Shown here: positions 1 through 9,952 of the stretch, piece by piece
Numbering within the stretch: position 1 is the first letter of the stretch
Layout: each line of letters starts with the position of its first letter
NCBI RefSeq assembly: GCF_030341905.1
Contig: NZ_JATAAF010000001.1
Span: 310,001 to 374,000, forward strand
DNA: 64,000 nt
Source: Porticoccus sp. W117
Lineage (GTDB): Bacteria; Pseudomonadota; Gammaproteobacteria; Pseudomonadales; Porticoccaceae
Direction: 5' to 3'
Position numbers and translations under genes: made by a program
Notes under the pieces: model-generated
Told to the model about the DNA's origin: nothing
What the model saw: only the letters and a program-made list of their open reading frames with translations
The model's database searches: none

Positions 1-182
1 ACTTTGACATGGCAGATTTAAAACACCTGGCAAATTATGCAGGGCTCCCCAGGGGCCGGGAAAAGCGCATTCTTGATGAAGTGCTGGACGGTTTTTCACG
101 CTGGCCAGAACTGGCTAATGAACTGAATATTCCACTGCCGTTGCAAAACCACGTTATGGGCACCTGGCGTATAAAGTGGTAA
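1..182 (+). CDS. HipA-family kinase, C-terminal end only (partial)
   Basis: The reading frame is open from the window edge and stops at 180-182, giving 59 visible residues. The segment has GLPRGREKRILDEV followed by FSRWPELANELNIP, which resembles the end of HipA-type serine/threonine kinases (type II toxins whose partner is the DNA-binding HipB). The catalytic core and any hipB gene lie outside the window, so neither activity nor an antitoxin can be confirmed. It converges on the DUF3299 gene, with five bases between the two stop codons. Confidence 0.6.
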   Translation, partial: FDMADLKHLANYAGLPRGREKRILDEVLDGFSRWPELANELNIPLPLQNHVMGTWRIKW

Positions 183-187
183 GCCGG

Positions 188-874
188 CTACTTTCCATCA
201 TCCGCTTCTGGCGCTTCGGTATAGAGGGTTATCTGCACTTCTGACATTGAATAAGCCGCATTGACACCACTTTTGGACAAACTGGTGGTATGGGCAGTAC
301 CGGCCACCCACACCGGTATAAACAGGTCATCGAGATAAAAACCCTGCGGATACTTGATATGGATAATCTGATTGGGCGGCGGTGGCGGTTCATGGATGCA
401 AGCACCGTAATAGGGAACCAGAAAAAATTCGGTGACGTTCTTGGGGCCGTCCATTTCAATGGGCACCATAAATCCGGGCACGCGGATATGTTCCCCATCC
501 AGCTCCGGCCGCACTTTGCTGGATACCAGCGCCTCCTGAAAAGCGCGGTTTGCCTCGTCCAGCTTGGCCTCCTCATCCAGCTCAAATCCATCCAGAGACA
601 GCCCCTGCATGGGTAGACTGTAATACTCCTCTTCGCCGTCGTGAGTGATTTCTGGAGCATTGAGAATTGCCTGGAGGTCACTGTCAGGCATCAAGTCTGT
701 CCACTGAAGGGTGCGAAATACTTGGTGATCTTCTGCGAGAGAAACCTCAAGAGCCGAGGACGGGGATGGCGACAAAAAGTACACAACCAATGCTATTAAG
801 CAGGCACCAGCACAAACACCCATACCCATACCCACACCCACACCCAATTTCTTCACCCGGTTAGTAACGTTCAC
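188..874 (-). CDS. DUF3299 family exported or membrane-anchored protein
   Basis: A 228-residue protein. A glycine/methionine-rich hydrophobic segment at about residues 10-35 (GVGVGMGMGVCAGACLIALV) should act as a signal anchor and place the rest in the periplasm. The second half carries the hallmark of DUF3299: FFLVPYYGACIHEPPPPPNQ followed by a short beta-rich tail. The biochemical function of this family is not established. The conserved Cys-Ile-His in that motif could bind a metal, which is inference. It is the last gene of a leftward series hemH, DUF523/DUF1722, photolyase remnant, DUF3299, with about 25 bases to the remnant, so co-transcription is likely. The hydrophobic segment is encoded by a hexanucleotide repeat. 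Confidence 0.8.
   Translation of the reverse strand: MNVTNRVKKLGVGVGMGMGVCAGACLIALVVYFLSPSPSSALEVSLAEDHQVFRTLQWTDLMPDSDLQAILNAPEITHDGEEEYYSLPMQGLSLDGFELDEEAKLDEANRAFQEALVSSKVRPELDGEHIRVPGFMVPIEMDGPKNVTEFFLVPYYGACIHEPPPPPNQIIHIKYPQGFYLDDLFIPVWVAGTAHTTSLSKSGVNAAYSMSEVQITLYTEAPEADDGK
818..847 (+). repeat. In-frame hexanucleotide tandem repeat (ACCCAY, about 5 copies)
   Basis: Five consecutive hexamers, ACCCAT twice, ACCCAC twice and ACCCAA, lie inside the DUF3299 gene and encode the alternating Gly-Met/Gly-Val part of its hydrophobic anchor. Because the unit is six bases, slippage would lengthen or shorten the membrane segment without a frameshift. Confidence 0.7.
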
Positions 875-899
875 AATTTATACAACCATACCAATAATA

Positions 900-1088
900 T
901 TAGCTGTCCTTTGACAACGAATTGGACAGAGCATTCTTAAAATGATCTGTCGCCCTTTGGCGAGCTTCGCGGTAATCCAAAACAGGTTGAGGGTAATTGA
1001 GTTGATCGCGGATTGCAGCCGGTGGAAGAACTCCACTGCCAACCGTCGTTATACGCAGGTCGTTGCGAAACCAAACCAGATGGGTCAT
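900..1088 (-). pseudogene. Deoxyribodipyrimidine photolyase remnant with a large internal deletion
   Basis: A 62-residue frame begins with MTHLVWFRNDLRI, the typical N-terminus of class I CPD photolyases. It then jumps to PAAIRDQLNYPQPVLDYREA, which matches the extreme C-terminus of the same family (compare YPQPIVEHKEAR near the end of E. coli PhrB). Known photolyases are about 450-480 residues, so roughly 400 residues covering the antenna-binding and FAD-binding domains are missing and the frame is kept across the join. The product cannot bind FAD or repair DNA. The location supports the origin, since photolyase genes often sit beside DUF523/DUF1722 (YbgA-like) and hemH genes. The deletion could be real or an assembly collapse; the sequence alone cannot decide. 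Confidence 0.8.
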
Positions 1089-1098
1089 AGAAAGTGAT

Positions 1099-2058
1099 TT
1101 AGACCTGATTTCTCAATGCCAGGTTATCGGGGTAAGGGTGCAAATAACGCTGTGAGCGAATGTAGTCGCTGCCGTACTGCTCAATGTGATGGCGCAACAG
1201 GGTGATCGGTGCCACCAGAGGCACCTGGCCGCGGCGATAGTTATCCACCACCTCGACGATGTCCTGGCGCAGGGGGCCGGGAACGGATTGTTTCAGGTAA
1301 CCGAGGATGTGCAGCAGTGTATTGGCGTGCCCCTTGCGCCGGGCCGGTTTGGCGATGGCGGCAAACAATTTCTGAGCATATTCATCAATCACCTGTTGCA
1401 GAGGCTCGTCATGGCCTTTGGCTAACATACGGCCAATATCTCGATAGGCGCTGTAGCTGTGGGCCATCACCAGGTATTTGTAGCGACTGTGGAATTGCAA
1501 CAGATTGTGGTAGCTGGGGCGGTTGCGAACTTGATGGCGATAGTCGTTGTGGGTGAACACCCGCAGAATAAAGTTTTCCCGCAAGTAAGGATCGTTGAGG
1601 CGCCCCTCCTCCTCAAGCGGCAACAACGGCCAGTGTTGCTGAACCGCTTTGGTAAACAGGCCCGCGCTTTTCTGTTCGCTGGGGTAGCCGTTTTCCCGAT
1701 ATACCTTGATGCGTTCCAGGCCGCAACTGGGGGAATTTTTCATCAGGATATAGCCGTCAAGGTCTGCCATCTGTGGCAGTTGCCCCTGAAAGCCGGCAAT
1801 CAGTTTTGCAGACAAGTCACCGGAGCCCTCGGAGAATTGAAGTTGCGGGCTTTCCGGGTCACCCACCAAGCGCATAGTAGGCCGTGGTATGCCAAACCCG
1901 GCAGCCACTTCCGGGCAGAAAGGCTTGAATTGAAAATACTCGGCAAGTGTTTGCAGGCACAATTTCGACTGGCTGTGACCACCGTTATAGCGCACCGGCT
2001 GCCCCACCAGGCAAGCACTGATGCCAACAAGGATAGGGTTTATTTGCGATGCGCTCAT
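1099..2058 (-). CDS. DUF523 and DUF1722 (YbgA-like) two-domain protein
   Basis: A 319-residue protein. The N-terminal half (about 10-160) is DUF523, with three conserved cysteines in ISACLVGQPVRYNG, FCPEVAAG and NSPSCGLERIK. These match the positions that hold a [4Fe-4S] cluster in TudS-type thiouracil desulfidases. The C-terminal half (about 185-310) is DUF1722 (FTHNDYRHQ, HSRYKYLVMAHS), as in E. coli YbgA. A desulfidase or RNA/DNA-damage-related role is possible but not shown. It lies nine bases downstream of hemH and ten upstream of the photolyase remnant, the usual neighbourhood of this fusion, so it probably belongs to a light or porphyrin-stress operon. Confidence 0.85.
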   Translation of the reverse strand: MSASQINPILVGISACLVGQPVRYNGGHSQSKLCLQTLAEYFQFKPFCPEVAAGFGIPRPTMRLVGDPESPQLQFSEGSGDLSAKLIAGFQGQLPQMADLDGYILMKNSPSCGLERIKVYRENGYPSEQKSAGLFTKAVQQHWPLLPLEEEGRLNDPYLRENFILRVFTHNDYRHQVRNRPSYHNLLQFHSRYKYLVMAHSYSAYRDIGRMLAKGHDEPLQQVIDEYAQKLFAAIAKPARRKGHANTLLHILGYLKQSVPGPLRQDIVEVVDNYRRGQVPLVAPITLLRHHIEQYGSDYIRSQRYLHPYPDNLALRNQV

Positions 2059-2067
2059 AGAAGCCTC

Positions 2068-3084
2068 TTACATATTTTCCTCAATCAACCGGGCCATCAT
2101 CTCGATATGACCCGGCGAATCATTGAGGCAGGGGATGTAGTGGAATTGTTCCCCACCGGCTGTGATAAAGGCGTGAAAGTTTTCGCCTTCAATCTCTTCC
2201 AGGGTTTCCAGGCAATCGGAGGAAAACCCGGGGCAGATCACTGCCACATTGGTGACACCCTGCTCCGGCAGGGATTCCAGGGTTTTATCCGTATAGGGCT
2301 GCAGCCAAGGGGCTTTGCCGAAGCGGGATTGAAAGGTTGTTAGCACCTGCCACTCATCAAGCCCCAGGCGCTCGCGCACCAACCGGGTGGTCTGCACACA
2401 AAAACAATAGTAAGGGTCGCCCTGTTCAAGGTAACGCTGGGGTGTGCCATGGTAGGAAAACACCCAGCGTTGGGGCAGGCCGTACTGCTGTATATGTTGA
2501 TGGACGGAAGCACAGAGCGCATCGATATAGGCCGGGTGACTCTGGTAGCCATTGATAAAGCTCACCTTGGGCACCCAGCGATAGTCACTCAAGACTCGCC
2601 CCAGCTCATCGAACGTAGAGCCGGTGGTGCTGCCGCTGTACTGGGGATAGAGCGGCAATACCACCAGATGGCGTGCGCGACTCTCTGCCAGCTCATTCAC
2701 CGCCTCATCCATGGAGGGATTGCCGTAGCGCATACCCAGCACCACTTTCACCTTTCCTTCACCGCAACTGCTGTCCAATCGCTGCTGCAACAGCCCAGCT
2801 TGACGGCGGGAAATATCGAGTAATGGCGAACCTTCGTCAGTCCAGATCTGCTGGTACAGCTTGGCTGAGGCACGGGGTCGCAGAGGCAAAATAAACAGGT
2901 GCAGGATAAACCACCACAGCAGTCTGGGGATTTCCACCACTCGCGGATCGCTTAAAAACTGCCGCAGATACCGACGCAACGCCTTGGGAGTGGGCGCATC
3001 AGGCGTACCCAGATTAGTCAGTAGCACACCCACCGGCGGCTCAGGTAGATTGTGTGGCGGGGTGGTTTGGCCCTTAAAACCCAT
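2068..3084 (-). CDS. hemH: Ferrochelatase
   Basis: A 338-residue protein that inserts Fe2+ into protoporphyrin IX, the last step of protoheme synthesis, at the inner face of the cytoplasmic membrane. It starts with GVLLTNLGTPDAPTPKALRRYL, contains the catalytic-histidine motif FSYHGTPQRYLEQGD and ends with the CPGFSSDCLETLEEI motif that holds the second conserved acidic site. Its length matches the bacterial family. It is first in the leftward series with the DUF523/DUF1722 gene and the photolyase remnant. Heme and photolyase genes are frequently co-regulated by light or oxidative stress in gammaproteobacteria, but no operator is evident here. The 3085-3236 region between hemH and divergent nhaA should hold both promoters. 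Confidence 0.95.
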   Translation of the reverse strand: MGFKGQTTPPHNLPEPPVGVLLTNLGTPDAPTPKALRRYLRQFLSDPRVVEIPRLLWWFILHLFILPLRPRASAKLYQQIWTDEGSPLLDISRRQAGLLQQRLDSSCGEGKVKVVLGMRYGNPSMDEAVNELAESRARHLVVLPLYPQYSGSTTGSTFDELGRVLSDYRWVPKVSFINGYQSHPAYIDALCASVHQHIQQYGLPQRWVFSYHGTPQRYLEQGDPYYCFCVQTTRLVRERLGLDEWQVLTTFQSRFGKAPWLQPYTDKTLESLPEQGVTNVAVICPGFSSDCLETLEEIEGENFHAFITAGGEQFHYIPCLNDSPGHIEMMARLIEENM

Positions 3085-3239
3085 TGTTGACCTCGACTCA
3101 TCGCTTTGGCACGCAGGGTAACCGCTTTACGGCAGAGTGCAAGCGATATAGAAATACCCTTACAAGGAAACAGTATTGACCGAACAGTCGTTTTTTGTGT
3201 TTGATAAGCGACCTGTCGCGCACCGCACTGGAGCAAATG

Positions 3240-4643
3240 ATGGATGAACACCAGATAGTTGACGCCAAACCCCGCAAAGGTCGTGTCTTTAACGCCCCTT
3301 GGGAAAGAGCGTTCGATCGCATTCTGACGCCTTTTGAGGAATTTATTCATCGTCAAACCACCAGTGGCGTACTGCTGATGATTTGCGCCATCGTTGCCCT
3401 GATTATCGCAAACAGCAACTGGTTCGAACAATACAGCCAACTGCTGGCTACCAAAGCCGGTTTTGCTTTTGGCGACGGCGGCCTGAAAATGAGCGTTCAC
3501 CACTGGGTGAACGATGGCCTGATGGCGTTTTTCTTCTTCCACGTGGGTTTGGAGCTGAAGCGCGGCTTTCTGGTGGGCGAACTGTCTACCGTCAAGCACG
3601 CCACCTTACCGATTATGGCGGCCATTGGCGGCATGGTATTCCCCGCCTTGATTTACTACGCCTTTAACCCCAGCGGCATGGGGGCAGCCGGCTGGGGCAT
3701 CCCCATGGCCACCGACATTGCCTTTGCGGTAGGCACCTGCGCCCTGCTCGGCGGTCGCGTCCCGAAAAGCCTGATTGCCTTTTTGGTGGCACTGGCCATT
3801 GTCGACGACCTGGGAGCCATCGCGGTTATCGCCATTTTTTACACCGAGGACATCAACCAGTTTGCGCTGTTGATGTCACTGGTGTGTATCGCCTTCCTGT
3901 GGTTCCTCAACTGGTGGGGTATTCGCCGCCCCCTGCCCTACCTGGTCGTGGGGGTCATGTTGTGGATGCAACTTCACGAAGCAGGAATTCACGCCACCCT
4001 GGCAGGCGTAATCACCGCCTTTGCCGTACCCGCTAAACCCAAATACAACCCGGTGGCCTTCAGCTCACAAGTCAAAGACCTGATCCGTCGCTTTGACAGC
4101 AGCTATCGGCCCGGCGAAAAAATACTGCGCAACGAACATATGCGCGCCTATGTGCGCGCCTTGGGCGACGGTGCACAGTTGGCGGAAGCCCCGCTGCAAC
4201 GCATTGAAACCGCCCTCCACCTGCCAGTGACCTATATTGTGATCCCCGTGTTCGCACTGGCCAACGCAGGCATTCCCCTAGCCGGATTCGCCGGTGAGAC
4301 AGAAATCTTCAACAACATCACCCTCGGGGTTACTCTGGGTCTAGTGCTGGGCAAGCTGATCGGCATTGCCGGTGCCACCTGGGTGGGTTGGAAGCTGGGC
4401 TTGGGGGAATTACCCACCGGCTGCAACTTTTTGCATATAGTCGGCATCGCCTTCCTGGGCGGCATCGGCTTTACCATGTCGATATTCATTGCCGAGCTGG
4501 CCTTTGAAGGTGTAGCCGACGGGCTAGTACTGGCCAAAGCCGGAGTCATCATTGCTTCGCTGTTGGCAGGGATTGCCGGGTTTATTTGTCTGGCGAAGGC
4601 GTCGCCGAAGGTGAAAGCTAAACCAGAAGAACAGGAAGCCTAA
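3240..4643 (+). CDS. nhaA: Na+/H+ antiporter NhaA
   Basis: Inner-membrane antiporter of about 467 residues that exports Na+ (or Li+) in exchange for protons and supports pH and salt tolerance, fitting a marine lifestyle. The protein has about 12 hydrophobic segments and the family signature VALAIVDDLGAIAVIAIFY, which contains the paired aspartates that bind Na+. N-terminal IRRQTTSGVLL-type sequence appears as FIHRQTTSGVLLMICAIVA. It is longer than E. coli NhaA (388) because of a polar N-terminal extension, a cytoplasmic loop insert and a charged tail ending KPEEQEA. I chose the ATG at 3240 because GGAG at 3230-3233 is six bases upstream; an adjacent ATG (3237) and an upstream TTG (3195) are alternatives. 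Confidence 0.93.
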   Translation: MDEHQIVDAKPRKGRVFNAPWERAFDRILTPFEEFIHRQTTSGVLLMICAIVALIIANSNWFEQYSQLLATKAGFAFGDGGLKMSVHHWVNDGLMAFFFFHVGLELKRGFLVGELSTVKHATLPIMAAIGGMVFPALIYYAFNPSGMGAAGWGIPMATDIAFAVGTCALLGGRVPKSLIAFLVALAIVDDLGAIAVIAIFYTEDINQFALLMSLVCIAFLWFLNWWGIRRPLPYLVVGVMLWMQLHEAGIHATLAGVITAFAVPAKPKYNPVAFSSQVKDLIRRFDSSYRPGEKILRNEHMRAYVRALGDGAQLAEAPLQRIETALHLPVTYIVIPVFALANAGIPLAGFAGETEIFNNITLGVTLGLVLGKLIGIAGATWVGWKLGLGELPTGCNFLHIVGIAFLGGIGFTMSIFIAELAFEGVADGLVLAKAGVIIASLLAGIAGFICLAKASPKVKAKPEEQEA

Positions 4644-4660
4644 GGCATCAGGAAACCATA

Positions 4661-4699
4661 AAAAACGGGAGGCAATTTAACAATTGCCTCCCGTTTTTA
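4661..4699. terminator. Bidirectional intrinsic terminator between nhaA and nfuA
   Basis: A near-perfect hairpin with arms AAACGGGAGGCAATT and AATTGCCTCCCGTTT, a very short loop, and A-rich and T-rich flanks. It lies between two convergent genes and can end transcription from both sides. Confidence 0.9.
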
Positions 4700-4720
4700 T
4701 TTGTCTGATGCCTACTTAAC

Positions 4721-5317
4721 CTATTGATAGTACGCCGACGACTTGTCGCTGTGATCGGTAATATCTCGCACCCCTTCCAGCTCTGGAATCTGATCCATCA
4801 GGGATTTTTCCACACCGTCTTTCAACGTCATATCCACCGCGCTACACCCCTGGCAGCCGCCACCAAAGCGCAGTACGGCGATATTGCCGTCCATCATTTC
4901 CAGCGACACATTGCCACCGTGGGCAGCAAGGCCGGGATTTACTTCGCTGTACAGCACGTAGTTGATTTTGTCTTCGATTGGGCTGTCGTCGGAGACTTTG
5001 GGCATGCGCGAATTGGGGGCGCGAATGGTGAGCTGGCCACCCATTTTATCCGGCGAGTAATCCACTTTGGCTTCGTCCAGAAACGGAATGCTGCGCTCCT
5101 CAAACCAGGCATCAAAACCATTTAGTGCCATTTTGGTATCGCCCTCTTTTTCCTCGCCGGGGCGGCAGTAGGCGATGCAGGTTTCCGCTTTGGGGGTACC
5201 AGGATCGGAAACAAACATGCGGATACCGATGCCTTCGCAATCCTGCTTGGCCAGCAAGCCTGCCAGGTATTCTTGAGCGGATTCAGTGATGTCGATATTG
5301 AGTTGTGCCGAGGTCAT
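4721..5317 (-). CDS. nfuA: Fe-S biogenesis protein NfuA
   Basis: A 198-residue Fe-S carrier that receives clusters from the scaffold machinery and delivers [4Fe-4S] clusters to client enzymes. Residues 1-100 form a degenerate A-type domain that has lost the cysteines of IscA-like proteins. The C-terminal Nfu domain (about 110-190) has the cluster-binding CXXC in [19 protein letters not shown]. Length and order match E. coli NfuA (191 aa). The gene is monocistronic by position: the terminator is just downstream and a 97-base gap separates it from the lipocalin gene upstream. Confidence 0.95.
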   Translation of the reverse strand: MTSAQLNIDITESAQEYLAGLLAKQDCEGIGIRMFVSDPGTPKAETCIAYCRPGEEKEGDTKMALNGFDAWFEERSIPFLDEAKVDYSPDKMGGQLTIRAPNSRMPKVSDDSPIEDKINYVLYSEVNPGLAAHGGNVSLEMMDGNIAVLRFGGGCQGCSAVDMTLKDGVEKSLMDQIPELEGVRDITDHSDKSSAYYQ

Positions 5318-5414
5318 TCTGTAGCGCCTGTATCTGAGAGCTTATACCTTACTAATTTAGTCATGTATTCTACCCCCAGTACATAGCCAGAACAACAATA
5401 CCGAGCAGAAGTCT

Positions 5415-6041
5415 TCAGCGCTCAACCAACGGTTCGCTAGCGCCAATACGTTCTATATCAGCCAGGCGCTGCTGATCATTCTGCCAATTCTGAGGCTGGC
5501 GCTTGATAATAGCCGGGTCATACCCCGCCACTTCGAGCTTGTTCAGCAATTGATTGTATGTATCTTCCGGCATTTCCGGTGTGCGCTGCATAATCCAGGC
5601 ATAGCGCCGGTTGGGGTGAGCAATAACGGTTTGCTGATAGTCCTCCGACAGGTACATCACGATGTAATCCGCTTTGAACGGCCAAAAAAATTGCATACGC
5701 CATTCCGCGTTGGTGTCTTTGTCGTACACAAAGCCAGTGGGCTTCAGGGTTTTTAACTCGCCATCAAAACTGCCTTTGCGAAACTGGTAAGTGGTGAGAA
5801 TTTTGTCTTTTCCACCAGAAGCACTCTTTTTCAGGTAGTAGTGCTCAACACCGTTATGAGCGTTTTTATCCAGGAAAGTGGGGGTATAACCAATCACATA
5901 CCAGGCGCCCATAAAACGCTCCAGGTCGACCTGCTGCGCCCGCGGTAAAGGCTCCGGGTGACTGGCACAGCCCGCCAGAAACAAGGTGGCTCCAAGCCAA
6001 CCCACCGCAGAAGCCTTTCTCTTTTGTGGCAATACCCACAT
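5415..6041 (-). CDS. blc: Outer-membrane lipocalin lipoprotein (Blc family)
   Basis: About 208 residues. The N-terminus is a lipoprotein signal with lipobox LAGC (after GWLGATLF), so Cys becomes lipidated and the protein is probably sorted to the outer membrane. The mature part has the bacterial lipocalin motif VDLERFMGAWYVIGYTPTFL and later VMYLSEDYQQTVIAHPNRRYAWIMQRTPEM, which match Blc. These proteins bind fatty acids or lysophospholipids and are associated with envelope stress. I chose the ATG at 6041 because GGAG lies about seven bases upstream in the coding direction; an ATG six codons further upstream (6059) is also possible. No partner genes adjoin it; metH is divergent. Confidence 0.88.
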   Translation of the reverse strand: MWVLPQKRKASAVGWLGATLFLAGCASHPEPLPRAQQVDLERFMGAWYVIGYTPTFLDKNAHNGVEHYYLKKSASGGKDKILTTYQFRKGSFDGELKTLKPTGFVYDKDTNAEWRMQFFWPFKADYIVMYLSEDYQQTVIAHPNRRYAWIMQRTPEMPEDTYNQLLNKLEVAGYDPAIIKRQPQNWQNDQQRLADIERIGASEPLVER

Positions 6042-6238
6042 AGCTTTTCTCCGCTGCATACAGGTTCCGCATTAAAGCACCGCCATTGTGAAATTCGCGT
6101 CAACGGGAGATTTGGCTCTTTCCAAAAATTTTTCATAGGCAACCCCAAAAATGCTCAAGCAAAAAAGCCTGTGGGCTGACGCTTCGCCACAGCTAAGTTG
6201 GTAAAATGGCCGGCTAATTCGCACATTCAGGTATTCCC

Positions 6239-9200
6239 GTGACTGACCGCAACACCCGTATCGCCGCCCTGCACAACGCCGCTTCCGAACGCATTCTGAT
6301 TCTCGACGGCGCCATGGGCACCATGATCCAGCAGCACAAACTGCAGGAGGCAGATTACCGGGGCGAACGCTTTGCGGATTGGGGGCAGGATTTGGGGGGC
6401 AATAACGACCTTCTGACCCTTACCCAGCCGGATATTATTCGCGATATCCACGATGCCTATCTGGCGGCGGGCAGCGATATTCTGGAAACCAATACCTTTA
6501 ACTCAAACCGCATTTCCCAAGCGGACTACGGCATGGAGGATTTGACGGCGGAGCTAAACCGGGAAGGCGCCCGCCTGGCCCGTGAGGCAGCCGATGCCTG
6601 GACCACAAAAGAGCCCCACAAGCCGCGTTTTGTGGCCGGTGTGCTTGGCCCCACCAGCCGCACCGCGTCTATTTCGCCCGATGTAAATGACCCGGCAGCG
6701 CGCAACACCAGCTTTGATGAGCTTGTAGAAAATTACATTGAAGCGACCGAGGCGCTGATCGAAGGCGGTGCCGATCTGATTTTAATCGAAACCGTATTCG
6801 ATACCCTCAATGCCAAGGCGGCGGTCTACGCGGTGCAGGAAGTATTTGAGCAGCTGGGCTTCGAATTGCCGATTATGATTTCCGGCACCATTACCGACGC
6901 CAGTGGCCGCACCCTGTCCGGGCAAACCACGGAAGCATTCTGGAATTCTCTGGCTCACGCCAAACCGTTTTCCATAGGCTTGAACTGCGCTCTGGGTGCG
7001 GCGGAGCTGCGCTCTTACGTGGAAGAAATGTCGCGGGTGGCAGATACCCTGGTCAGCGCCCACCCCAATGCGGGGCTGCCCAATGAGTTTGGCGAATACG
7101 ACCAAACCGCTGAGGAAATGGCGGAGATTGTCGGTGAATTTGCGGCCAGCGGTCTGCTCAATATTATCGGCGGCTGCTGCGGCACGTCGCCGGAGCACAT
7201 TCGCGCCATTGCCGAGCGAGCCGCCAAGTGCGCGCCCCGCACAGTGCCAGAGTTGGAACCCGCCTGCCGCCTTTCTGGGCTGGAACCTTTTAACATCACC
7301 GCCGACTCCCTGTTTGTAAACGTGGGCGAGCGCTGTAACGTCACCGGCTCCGCCCGTTTTAAACGGCTGATTCTGGAAGAGGATTACGATACCGCCCTGG
7401 ACGTAGCCCGCGCTCAGGTGGAAGACGGCGCCCAGGTGATCGATATCAACATGGACGAGGGCATGCTGGATGCCCACAAAGCCATGGTCACCTTTCTCAA
7501 TCTGGTGGCGTCGGAACCGGACATTTCCCGCATTCCCATTATGGTGGATTCCTCCAAGTGGGACGTGATTGAAGCGGGCCTGAAATGCATTCAGGGTAAG
7601 CCCATTGTGAACTCCATCAGCCTCAAAGAAGGCGAAGCCGAGTTTCTGGAAAAAGCCCAGCTGTGCAAGCGCTACGGTGCTGCTGTAGTGGTAATGGCGT
7701 TCGATACCGAAGGTCAGGCGGACAATCTGCAGCGCCGCATTGAAATCTGTTCCCGCAGCTACGACTTGCTGGTAAATACCGTCGGTTTTAACCCCAACGA
7801 TATTATTTTCGACCCCAATATTTTTGCCGTAGCCACCGGTATTGAGGAGCACAACAACTACGCGGTGGACTTTATCGAAGGCACCCGCTGGATCAAACAA
7901 AACCTGCCGGGGGCGATGATTTCCGGCGGTGTATCAAACGTGTCGTTCTCGTTCCGGGGCAACAACCCGGTGCGCGAGGCGATCCACTCCGTGTTTCTGT
8001 ACCACGCCATTCAGGCGGGCATGAATATGGGCATCGTCAACGCTGGCCAACTGGCGGTGTATGACGACTTGCCGGATGAACTGCGGGAAAAAGTAGAGGA
8101 TGTCATTCTTAACCGACCTGCCGCCAACAATCAGGCTAACACCGAAGCGCTGCTGGATATTGCCGAAAAATACCGCGGCGATGGCAGCACCGGCGAGAAA
8201 AAGGAAGACCTGGAATGGCGTGAATGGCCGGTGGAAAAACGTCTGGAACACGCTCTGGTCAAAGGCATTAACGCCTACATCGAAGAAGACACCGAAGCCG
8301 CCCGCCAAAACGCCAGCCGCCCGCTGAATGTGATTGAAGGCCCGCTGATGGATGGCATGAACGTAGTGGGCGATCTGTTTGGCTCCGGCAAAATGTTTTT
8401 GCCGCAAGTGGTGAAATCTGCCCGGGTGATGAAGCAATCCGTAGCCTATCTACAACCTTATATCGAGGCAGAAAAAGACGGCAAAGCCAAATCCAACGGC
8501 AAAGTGATTATGGCCACCGTTAAGGGCGACGTGCACGATATCGGCAAAAACATTGTCGGCGTGGTGTTGCAGTGCAACAACTTCGAAGTGGTGGACCTGG
8601 GAGTGATGGTACCCGCGGAAAAAATCCTCGACACCGCACAAAAAGAAAACGCCGATATTATTGGCCTGTCTGGTTTGATTACGCCATCTCTGGACGAAAT
8701 GGTGCACGTGGCCAGCGAAATGGAACGGTTGGAGATGAACCTGCCTCTTTTGATCGGCGGCGCCACCACCTCCAAGGCTCACACTGCGGTAAAAATTGAC
8801 CCCAAATTCAATCTCAACCAAGCGGTGTATGTGGCGGATGCCTCTCGCGCCGTGGGGGTTGCCACCACTCTGATGAGCGATGAGCTGCGCAAACCGTTCT
8901 ACACAGAGCTGACCGACGAATACGAAAAAGTGCGAGTGCGTACCGCCAACCGCAAACCGCGGGGCACAGTGTTGCCCTACCCCAAAGCCATCGAGGCGGG
9001 CTTCCAGTGGGATTGGGACAATTACCAACCGCCGGCGCCCACCTTTACCGGCACCAAAGTGTTTGACGATTACCCCCTGGAAGAACTGATCGACACCATC
9101 GACTGGACACCGTTTTTTATCTCTTGGGATCTGGCGGGCAAATTCCCGCGCATTCTCGAGGATAAGGTGGTGGGCGAAGCCGCCACCAGTCTGTATAACG

Positions 9201-9949
9201 ACGCCCAGGCTATGTTGAAAGAGATAGTCGACAAAAAACTGCTGACTGCCAAAGCAGTGATCGGCCTGTGGCCGGCCAACCGGGTAAATGGCGATGATAT
9301 TGCCGTGTATGAGAACTCAGAGCGTTCTACTGAGTTGGTGCAGTTGCACCATATTCGCCAGCAAAACGCCAAGCCCGGTGCCACCATCAAACACCACAGC
9401 TTGGCGGATTACATCGCCCCCAAAGACAGCAACGCAGAAGACTATATTGGCGGCTTTGCGGTTACCGCTGGCATTGGCGCGGAAGAATTGGCCCAGCAAT
9501 ACGAAGCCAACGGCGACGACTACAATGCCATTATGATCAAAGCACTGGCAGACCGATTGGCAGAATCCTTTGCGGAGCATATGCACAAGCGAGTGCGCAC
9601 GGAGTTCTGGGGCTATGTGCCGGACGAAAGTCTGGACAATGAAGCGCTGATCAAAGAAAAATACACCGGTATTCGCCCAGCCCCCGGCTACCCGGCCTGC
9701 CCGGATCACACCGAAAAGGCCACCCTTTTCCGATTACTGGATGTGGAAGAAAGTATTGGTGTATCGTTAACCGACAGCTACGCCATGTTCCCCGCCGCAG
9801 CGGTAAGTGGCTGGTACTTCTCCCACCCGGAATCCCGATACTTCAATACCGGGAAAATACAGCAAGATCAGGTGGAGAGCCTGGCCCAGCGCAAAGGGAT
9901 GGAATTACGGGAATTGGAGCGTTGGTTAACGCCGGTTTTGGGATATTAG
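6239..9949 (+). CDS. metH: Cobalamin-dependent methionine synthase
   Basis: A 1236-residue, four-module enzyme that transfers the methyl group of 5-methyl-tetrahydrofolate to homocysteine via cobalamin. The homocysteine domain (about 10-330) keeps the zinc-ligand cysteines in GLNCALGA and [13 protein letters not shown]. The pterin domain (about 350-620) follows, with [14 protein letters not shown] at its start. The cap and B12 domain (about 650-890) has [15 protein letters not shown], including the cobalt-ligand His. The C-terminal AdoMet reactivation domain (about 900-1230) has [15 protein letters not shown]. Start is GTG at 6239. I looked for a cobalamin riboswitch in the 180 bases upstream and did not recognise one. 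Confidence 0.97.
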   Translation: MTDRNTRIAALHNAASERILILDGAMGTMIQQHKLQEADYRGERFADWGQDLGGNNDLLTLTQPDIIRDIHDAYLAAGSDILETNTFNSNRISQADYGMEDLTAELNREGARLAREAADAWTTKEPHKPRFVAGVLGPTSRTASISPDVNDPAARNTSFDELVENYIEATEALIEGGADLILIETVFDTLNAKAAVYAVQEVFEQLGFELPIMISGTITDASGRTLSGQTTEAFWNSLAHAKPFSIGLNCALGAAELRSYVEEMSRVADTLVSAHPNAGLPNEFGEYDQTAEEMAEIVGEFAASGLLNIIGGCCGTSPEHIRAIAERAAKCAPRTVPELEPACRLSGLEPFNITADSLFVNVGERCNVTGSARFKRLILEEDYDTALDVARAQVEDGAQVIDINMDEGMLDAHKAMVTFLNLVASEPDISRIPIMVDSSKWDVIEAGLKCIQGKPIVNSISLKEGEAEFLEKAQLCKRYGAAVVVMAFDTEGQADNLQRRIEICSRSYDLLVNTVGFNPNDIIFDPNIFAVATGIEEHNNYAVDFIEGTRWIKQNLPGAMISGGVSNVSFSFRGNNPVREAIHSVFLYHAIQAGMNMGIVNAGQLAVYDDLPDELREKVEDVILNRPAANNQANTEALLDIAEKYRGDGSTGEKKEDLEWREWPVEKRLEHALVKGINAYIEEDTEAARQNASRPLNVIEGPLMDGMNVVGDLFGSGKMFLPQVVKSARVMKQSVAYLQPYIEAEKDGKAKSNGKVIMATVKGDVHDIGKNIVGVVLQCNNFEVVDLGVMVPAEKILDTAQKENADIIGLSGLITPSLDEMVHVASEMERLEMNLPLLIGGATTSKAHTAVKIDPKFNLNQAVYVADASRAVGVATTLMSDELRKPFYTELTDEYEKVRVRTANRKPRGTVLPYPKAIEAGFQWDWDNYQPPAPTFTGTKVFDDYPLEELIDTIDWTPFFISWDLAGKFPRILEDKVVGEAATSLYNDAQAMLKEIVDKKLLTAKAVIGLWPANRVNGDDIAVYENSERSTELVQLHHIRQQNAKPGATIKHHSLADYIAPKDSNAEDYIGGFAVTAGIGAEELAQQYEANGDDYNAIMIKALADRLAESFAEHMHKRVRTEFWGYVPDESLDNEALIKEKYTGIRPAPGYPACPDHTEKATLFRLLDVEESIGVSLTDSYAMFPAAAVSGWYFSHPESRYFNTGKIQQDQVESLAQRKGMELRELERWLTPVLGY

Positions 9950-9952
9950 GAG

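Noticed and set aside
1459-2343. 294-codon open frame antisense to the DUF523 and hemH genes
   Set aside because: It crosses two well-supported genes and the small gap between them and has no recognisable domain.
6060-6238. Possible cobalamin riboswitch upstream of metH
   Set aside because: I saw neither the B12-box-like core nor a convincing set of helices; the gap is also short for one plus promoters of two divergent genes.
6782-7900. 372-codon open frame antisense to metH
   Set aside because: It runs antisense within metH, a well-supported gene; the translation has no recognisable domain and is a by-product of codon bias.
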